Positions 57,451-64,000 of a DNA stretch of 64,000 nucleotides are shown piece by piece. Below the pieces are notes generated by a model. That model had not been told where the DNA came from. It made no database searches and saw only the letters and a list, made by a program, of their open reading frames with translations. Source of the stretch: Siphonodentalium dalli (lineage: Eukaryota > Mollusca > Scaphopoda > Gadilida > Siphonodentaliidae); contig CP136065.1 of assembly GCA_032622095.1 (NCBI GenBank), positions 51,643,949 through 51,707,948 of the forward strand. Reading direction: 5' to 3'. The position numbers and the translations under genes are program-made. How positions within the stretch are numbered: position 1 is the stretch's first letter; each line of letters begins with the position of its first letter.

Positions 57451-58184
57451 ATTATAATATATGCATGTACGCCAATCGATATACAGGATATAAACAGCGC
57501 ATATAGCTTTGGTTTAAACACATTTAATTGAAATAATATACGGTGATACATTAAATACAGTAAACGGGATCGGGAGGACAATTTAAAAACTTACAAAGTG
57601 TATATCACACAAGAATATAACAATTTAAAAATATATCAGGCTTTGGTATGACAGATAATATAATATAGCATTCGTGTATTTATCAGTGGTAACTTGTGGA
57701 GACCGAGGGTGTCCAAACGTTCATAGAGTGGGGCGGGCGGAGACGCGCCTGTGTGTATACAAAACATGGGAACTGACATATGTGGAGGATGTGAAATGGT
57801 TGTTGGGGTTGTGTTTAGTTATGAAACTGGTAAACGGGAGAGGATCGATTAAATATGCAATGGTAGAGGATGTTGCAGACTGTGTTCAATGTGGCTATAT
57901 GTATATAGCTTAATGTCATTTTATCTTAGTTCGTGTATAACTATCTGTCTGAGTTCCATGCCGGGAACTCAGTTAACTTGTGACTCCCCCCCCCCCCCTA
58001 CGCGTCAACTAAACGAAGCTTGAAGGATACCAACGCAGCGGGTTTTTTTTGGTGTTGGGAGATAGAGAGCGGGATTTCAATGACCCACACACTACGAGCC
58101 ATCGTGCCTATATATGATGGCTGCTGGTGGTAATGTCAGCAATACATGCATTTCATAGCTTTGACCACATAACAAAATATATTG
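57451..58184. other. No firm feature
   Basis: A 79-codon plus frame (57674-57913) has no recognised domain. A C-run occurs at about 57988-57998. No family match. Confidence 0.35.
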
Positions 58185-58555
58185 ATCTCCCTAAAAATCC
58201 GCACATTATCTGCTTACAATAGAACCTGGTTTTTAGCTTGATAATCTGCTGCGAATCGCCTCATTTTGAGTCGTTGACGTGCTGAGAATGAGAGCGTTTT
58301 AGTCACTTTATCATCAACTCATAATGAGGCGATTCTAAGCATATTGTGTGTGCGCACAATGATACATATAAATAAGCCAACTCACGACTTTTCCTATGTA
58401 CACCCTTTAACAGTTTTCACTGTAGCCCGCGCAATAAAACGAAATAACGGAGGACCCAATTAGCTGCTTATTTCAGAATCAAACAATCACATTATGTACC
58501 TATTTCACTTTATATGTCGATTATGTGCGTATTAGCGCGAGGATATGTTGATCGC
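58185..58555. mobile_element. MITE family C, near-complete copy
   Basis: It runs from tccctaaaaatccgcacatt to tagcgcgaggatatgttg. It includes cctcattttgagtcgttgac and cataatgaggcgattctaag and shows the uninterrupted structure of the copy split at 22.3/24.2 kb. Confidence 0.8.
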
Positions 58556-58770
58556 ACAGAAATATTCCGCACGTGCACCTCCGCAACGAATTGCTTGAAA
58601 TTATGCCAGTCCAATTTTTCAGTATGTAAGTGATTATATGGCATAGGGTACATAACTGTTAGAGCTTCCCGATTTGATCTCTCCTGACAGTCATTGATTG
58701 CCTTAATACGCTTAATAACCAGTTCACGCCATTGAAGGATTCCCCTGAGTTTCGACAGACGTCGCATATC
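58556..58770 (-). CDS. Unrecognised open frame, possible exon fragment
   Basis: On the minus strand tttctctcag, a good acceptor-like site, precedes ATG at 58767. The frame reads MRRLSKLRGILQWRELVIK and continues NHLHTEKLDWHNFKQFVAE until family-C MITE sequence begins near 58555 and takes over the frame. The peptide has the mix of charged and aromatic residues of a real protein, but I recognise no family. It could be a truncated exon or transposon fragment. Confidence 0.3.
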
Positions 58771-58802
58771 TGAGAGAAATCATTTACGAATCATAAATAT
58801 AG

Positions 58803-58985
58803 TCATATACTCAGAGCATAACGCCAGTTAAAGCCCAACGGGTATATTTTAATATGAAAGGCGCATGATACACGAGATATGTTCCATTTGTGTATGGGAT
58901 GGCTGGCAGACGATTTTTGGCCCACGGCGCCTTTATGAATCCTCGCACGGGTCCTTCTGGTTGGCAAATAAAATAAATACTTCAT
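58803..58985 (-). other. Two overlapping open frames, unrecognised
   Basis: Besides the 60-codon ATG frame, another minus frame without ATG is open for about 55 codons and reads PEGPVRGFIKAPWAKNRLPA and TNGTYLVYHAPFILKYTRWA. This looks more protein-like than the ATG frame. It could be part of the same decayed gene as the frame just downstream (58556-58770), or chance. Confidence 0.25.
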
Positions 58986-59736
58986 TCACCTAATTGAGTT
59001 TTCAACTATAACCATGGACACCTTTTTTCACCCAATGTAACCAGAACAAGCGGTGTTATCATGTTGTTTTACGTCGTTCATAGAGTATATTAGTGTATGT
59101 TGCATAACCCCGGAATCCAATTCATATTTTCTGTTGAATTGAGTAGAATGCTTATATAATGGCTCGATTGAGGTAGTCTCCCTTTCAATGGAAATGGCTC
59201 ATTTTAAGTCCTAGAAATAGATATAATGAATACGTAGTTTGTAAGGCGTGTCAACTGGGTTAAGACACGAAACATTGATCTAGAGGCTTCATATACTTCA
59301 TATAAAATCGCGGTCAGGAATAACGTGATTAATATTGATTGGTACACGAATTCAAAATGGCCGATCTTCGAACATAAAAAAAACAACAGAACTTGCATTC
59401 CCAGTTGTCACACGCACGATAAGTGATATTAGCGAAAAAATCACGCTGTGTTACATCGCCTAATAGTTTCTGCAATGACATTTCATGCAGTAACATCACA
59501 GAAACATCGTGTTTCTGTGGTTATTATGACCTAGCAGTTTGACGTCGTTGTGGTCCATGTGGTGGTGTTTCCAGAAGTTCACAGAGTCGGGGAATTAAGC
59601 TATTTTAATGTACACGTTTAGCAACAATACACTTGTGACCAGGCATCCAGTATAACTATAGCAATACATACCCGGAATGCTGATATGTTTTGATACATCT
59701 ACGTACATTCCTTGCTAAGACACACTAACCAACCGG
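58986..59736. other. No recognisable feature
   Basis: No repeat or coding match apart from short chance frames. Confidence 0.4.
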
Positions 59737-60153
59737 TTCTGCGCTGTGGCGGGTGTATGTCAACTGTGCTGGAGTGTACGGGTGCTGTGGCGGTCATATC
59801 GCGATAATATTGTAGCTCACATGAGGCTCACCAGTAGGGTGTTAACGTGTTACCGTTGTGTTAAAATCAGACTGTTTTCAGTGGGAGACAATGTTCAGAA
59901 ACCATACCCAGGCATTTTGTGTACCGTTTTTCTCATACATAGAAACTGAGGGAGGGGCGAAGAAGCGTGCATCTGTTGGCACTAATATCACCCTACAGGG
60001 TTGTGGACCGTTTATTGTAATAAATATGATAATTACCTGTCCATGTAGATATTAGTGACTGTTTTGGTCTCGGTCGCTCGAAAAAATCGCAATTTGACCG
60101 CCACAGCACCCGTACACTCCAGCACAGCTGACATACACCCGCCACAGCGCAGA
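59737..60153. mobile_element. TIR/foldback element with ~67-bp arms
   Basis: ttctgcgctgtggcgggtgt at 59737 continues through gtcaactgtgctggagtgta to gcggtcatatcgcgat. The complement, from atcgcaatttgaccgc to acacccgccacagcgcagaa, ends at 60153. The arms match almost perfectly and the spacer is about 280 bp with no coding function. The frames inside (59746-59949, 60055-60321) mirror each other through the arms. Confidence 0.85.
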
Positions 60154-60571
60154 AACGATTTGGCGGTGTGTAAGATAATTTGTTATAAGCGACAGCAAGC
60201 ATTGCACCAAAGACAAAACGGATTACCCCCCCCCCCCCCCGAATCAGGTGATGATAAAGGGCGTTCTGTGTTTCCTCATATGATACAATTAAAGAGCGTT
60301 TCTCTCACAGTGGAACTTTGAAGGAATCCATGAAATTTCTCTTTTAAACTTTAGTAAACTGTTCAGAGACATGTAAGTTCTATATACCATCATTGGTCGG
60401 TCTATTTGATCCCGAAATGTGACAAAAGCAAGTTATTAAGCATAATTTGAGACTTGAAGATCGTGGGTTGATACGAATTGTTCACGTTGTCCTTTTACCA
60501 CGTTATTGTAGGATGGAGATATCTCAAATAATACATGTAATGATGGTATGTTATATACATGTTATGATCTA
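60154..60571. other. No recognisable feature
   Basis: A C-run near 60227-60240; otherwise nothing. Confidence 0.4.
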
Positions 60572-60684
60572 GGCGAAGTATCACGTCGAGTTGAAGAGGT
60601 CAGATTGCTTGGATCAAACGAGCCACCGCAGGCGTCGAGTTTGATCCAGCGATCTGACCTCTTCATCGAGACGTGATGCGAAGC
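60572..60684. repeat. Hairpin, ~113 bp
   Basis: gcgaagtatcacgtcgagtt and gaagaggtcagattgcttgg, atcaaac pair with gtttgatccagcgatctgac, ctcttcatcgagacgtgat and gcgaagc (the last matching in kind across the outer edge). The stem is about 45 bp with a ~20-base loop. Unrelated in sequence to the hairpins at 18.6 and 31.6 kb. Confidence 0.82.
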
Positions 60685-60910
60685 CCAGCTGAATTTACTG
60701 CAGCGATAACGGGTTTATTATATCACGGGTTTAAATTGCACTATTTATGTCATGATTTATGAAATGGAACCCCATGTAGGCCACTCATAACAAGAAGAAA
60801 CAAGGAACTACTTTTGTTTACTTTGTTTTTTTTCGGGGGAAATCCCATAGAATACAAATAACAAAGTTTGTGAAACGGTAACAATTCCAACGTTCGAAAT
60901 GGCAAGATTT

Positions 60911-62411
60911 TTAATCAGAAGCGCTGTCTATGACACGAATTCGGCGTCTCTTCTGTGGAATTGGGCATCCATAGTAATTGTTGACCGAAAACCCACGAAT
61001 CTTTATGGTGGCACCGTCGAATATTCCGCGGCTCGCATGTTTATCTAGTGTGTTCACTTGTTGATTCACGCGAATTTCACGAAATGGAGAACGCTGTGTT
61101 TGAGGAGAAGGAACTGCACGTGGAATATTCAATGCAGAAGCACTCGATACCGGAGGTACAGATACACTGGCGGGTCAACTCAGGATATTGCTCATGGTTT
61201 GTTGCATTTGATTAGATGCTGCTGCATAATTGTTAATACACTGCACATGTCGGTGTTCAGTCAATTGTTGAATTGTCGGCTGAACCCCGGCATGCAATAA
61301 CCTGGTACATGTAGCCTTTCTGGCACTGTGGTTAGTCTTTCGTCCAGGAAGTTCAGCTTTGTCCGCCATATTTCTCATAATATTCCGCAGGGAATTCTCT
61401 CCAAATGCTTGGTCTTTATATCTTGGTCTTTATAATGCAAACATCTTCGTGTTTTGTAGCCACATTTTATTTTGTAATTGACGAGGACTTGATATGCCAA
61501 TACAACCTTTGTCCTACAAAATTTGTTCCTCGCGCTGAGTTAGTGGTTCCGCGAATTCGGTTTTGCGACAAGTCCCTTCTGCTTCAGCTCCTTGCGTTTT
61601 GAAGCCAAGATTGCTCTTGACGATTGGAATCTTTATCAGAGACGATGTCGTATTCATAGTTCTTCTCTAACAGATACGGTGCTATGGAACGATGGTAACT
61701 TGTGAGTGTGTCTGATTCGTACTCCAAGCCATCAGCTTTTCTTATCGGAAGAAGGAATGTTGATAGGTGGTTGTCAAGTTCTGTTGGGGAGGGGGTCACC
61801 GCACGCATCTCATCCTTCGCTAACAACCATTGACGGAAATAGCGTGCTGCAGATTCTGTCTTCCTGATCGTATTCTTATTTCTCATTATCTTTTCGAATT
61901 CAGATGCTTCTTCATCGGATACATTCATGAATGTTGGTGAATTCCTTGATTCAATAATGCTATCGGTAGTGTTTATACTGTTAGATGTACCGGTAGATGT
62001 GATTGTAGAACTTGAAGTTGATGGTCCGATAAATTCAGGTAAGGTATTTGAAATTTAAGTAAGTTCAATTACACTCACAACAGCCTGATCAGGTGCAGGT
62101 ACATGTAGGTAAGGTAAGTTATCAGTCACAGTATGTACAGGTAGGTTGCTAATGATGGTATTACTATTACTGGTAGATGTGGTAGCATTAGAAACTTCAC
62201 TGCCATTGGTGTAACTGTTAGTGCTGACAGCTGGACTTATCGGCTGTTGAATTGCTGAGAGTGAGAATCCGTTCAATGAGAAGATCGAGTCTGCGTCATC
62301 TGAACCAAAACCTGTTCCATTGAGCTCACTTGGTGATGTTACATCACAGTCAAACTGACCATAATCACCCAGGAATAACTTTTCTATATCAAATTCATCC
62401 GAGATATCCAT
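60911..62411 (-). pseudogene. Crypton-like tyrosine recombinase (ZMYM/DUF3504-related), broken
   Basis: The ATG at 62411 opens MDISDEFDIEKLFLGDYG, an acidic N-terminal region followed by a Ser/Thr/Asn-rich linker. After one in-frame stop (62055-62057) comes the core-binding domain (61928-61584: NKNTIRKTESAARYFRQWLL, LDNHLSTFLLPIRK, YESDTLTSYHRSIAPYL). A frameshift near 61600 and a deletion of the middle catalytic part follow. The C-terminal catalytic part (about 61410-61175) reads ENSLRNIMRNMADKA, GRKTNHSARKATCTR (the HxxR motif) and EHRHVQCINNYAAAS (His and the nucleophile Tyr). After one more stop (61175) the tail GIFDGATIKIRGFSV and PQKRRRIRVIDS closes as in this family. The enzyme type cuts and rejoins DNA; this copy cannot. 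Confidence 0.8.
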
Positions 62412-62423
62412 TTGTTACTTTAA

Positions 62424-62925
62424 TTAAAGACACGGTTGGCCTTGGCGGGGGGTATCCTGTGAAAATATCTCCACCCGTCAAAAACCGCCACAAACAGAAA
62501 GAACATCAAAATGTAGATAGGCTTTGTCCGTATACAAATAAGAAATATCGCATAAACAGTATGTTATGGTCATTTGTTTGACCATTGTTATGTAAACAAA
62601 AGCATAATAAGTAACTTTTCTGGTGTTTGTTTATATTATGATGGTAAACATAAAGAGCGTTCTTTGTTGGTGAATACCTTATATGGAACTAATAAAGAGC
62701 GTTTATGCCATTTGTGTGTGATTAGCCAGTAGCATTGTGCTGTCTTCTGTAACACAATCAGGCTCTTGCTTAGGTAAAATATAGTAGGTCTTTATGATAA
62801 CATGCTGTTTACGCGATGGTCATGGTATATATGAACGGAACTGTATGCGTTTTAATGTTTTTCTGTTTACGGTGATTGGAACAAATATGAATATTTTCGA
62901 CAATTAAGGCCGCACGTGCCTTTAA
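62424..62925. mobile_element. MITE family B, copy 6
   Basis: TTAAagacacggttggcctt at the left and ggccgcacgtgcctTTAA at the right. It is collinear with copies 2, 3 and 5. Its left edge is only 13 bp from the ATG of the recombinase pseudogene, so it occupies the position of that gene's promoter or leader. Confidence 0.88.
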
Positions 62926-63289
62926 GTATTTATAGCCGCAATCTTAATATAGCGATAACAGGAAACAGCTGTTGCTCGCAGACGAAACTATCAACAAATT
63001 GTTGATCCCTATTAATCAAATCGAGCACATCCAGTTCAGAACGCTCCGTGTAAACATTCCGTGTTAAAATGTTTACATTTACGCATGCGCGATTGGTCGG
63101 ATGTCATTCGAACACTTCTTTTGCGTTGGGTAGTCTAGTCGAACACGCCGCATAATAAATAGTCCTGCCTTTTACTGACATGCGCAATATGCGAGATAGA
63201 GGAGGATGTTATGACATCGGATCAAACTGTAGCTGATCCGATGGTCGGGAACTGATCGCTTTACTATAGTGGTATTGGGGGAGAAAAAG
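62926..63289. other. No recognisable feature
   Basis: No frame or repeat match. Confidence 0.4.
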
Positions 63290-63600
63290 GATAGTCACAT
63301 AATAAATACATGTATGGAATGCTGGGATATTAGATATATGTATGCAATGTTGGAATATTATATGTATGTAATGCTGGTAATGTATACATGTATGTACATG
63401 TAATGCTGACTGTTGGTATATTAGATAAATGTATATATTTCCGGTATATTAGATACATGTTTGTATTTCTGGTATATTAGATGCATGTGAAGTATGTAAT
63501 TATGGTATATTAGATACCTTATGTAATGCAGGTATATCAGATGAATGTACATGTATGTATTATGCAATGCTGGTATATTAAATGCATGTATCTAATTATA
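63290..63600. repeat. Degenerate short-unit tandem repeat
   Basis: Repeats of the form (t)atattagata(t/c)atgtatgta...atgctgg recur every ~30-50 bp (for example 63329, 63355, 63419, 63451 and 63475). AT-rich and poorly phased. Confidence 0.75.
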
Positions 63601-64000
63601 GTTGTATTCAACTATTATAGTTGTATCTGCCTATATCAATATGTTGTATTCTAAGTTTCTGCTATTCAGTTTATTATTTCGTTCCGTTTTCAACCGGTGA
63701 CGATTCTTGAAAAAAAAAAATTCCACGTGTATTTCCCTGATTTGTGGAGCAGAAAGTTTTACTCATATTAGAAAGAACTTTTACATATATTGATCACCTG
63801 GAATGGAGAAATGGTCTTCGCCGAGGATAAATGCATCAATTTAGCAGTGTTTTCGTGACATTAGCCTAATGCAACTCTGAGGGCAGACATTCTGAAAGGT
63901 ATTCCCCACACAATGTCTATGTTATATAAACATACGGAACGCAAATATTTCAAAGATTCGTAGTCAAACCGGTCGGCGGGAAATTTAAAATATTCTCCAG
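63601..64000. other. No recognisable feature
   Basis: No frame, repeat or family match up to the right edge. Confidence 0.4.

Overview
The window looks like repeat-dominated nuclear DNA of an animal, most likely a marine mollusc or another lophotrochozoan. The grounds are non-LTR retrotransposons with APE endonuclease and reverse transcriptase, a tRNA-derived SINE, TTAA-flanked MITEs, a Crypton-like tyrosine recombinase, and element styles I associate with molluscan genomes. The taxon is an inference. I found no intact host gene that I can name, and no rRNA or free tRNA gene, CRISPR array or operon. Nearly all short open frames are chance frames or shadows of decayed transposons.

Layout. 1-11958 is one continuous satellite array with a 26-bp monomer, about 460 copies, open at the left edge. 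Its last monomer runs without a break into a fragment of a LINE ORF1 (minus strand, 12396-13140). The two are separated only by a TTAA-flanked, piggyBac-type MITE (11961-12395). 13176-15846 is a large inverted-arm element with a ~155-bp minisatellite in its core. 16.7-32.9 kb is a patchwork of MITE families (called A, B and C here), hairpin (foldback) elements, a three-fold duplication carrying LINE tails, a TA-flanked TIR element nested in a MITE, a SINE and microsatellites. 33.5-37.6 kb, 49.0-50.5 kb, 52.7-54.0 kb and 55.6-57.5 kb hold minus-strand copies of one LINE-derived family. It has a zinc-knuckle ORF1 and a shared 3' tail, but no reverse transcriptase lies between them. 38-42.6 kb is a run of local tandem repeats and palindromes. 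44.1-47.8 kb is the most complete retrotransposon, a plus-strand LINE with endonuclease and RT broken by a few stops and frameshifts. 51.6-52.7 kb is a decayed TNP2/CACTA-like transposase, and 60.9-62.4 kb is a minus-strand Crypton-like tyrosine recombinase pseudogene.

How the parts relate. The most interesting links are between elements. (1) The satellite monomer appears to be an amplified piece of the LINE ORF1 coding sequence. (2) The ORF1-only copies share a 3' end, so they look like a propagating non-autonomous lineage, comparable in layout to mammalian HAL1. (3) The SINE at 27.1 kb carries a 3' tail similar to that LINE family, suggesting a common RT partner. (4) Two hairpin elements keep the same spacing of ACTCG motifs although their arm sequences differ. 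All alignments were made by eye, so percentages and family names need database confirmation.
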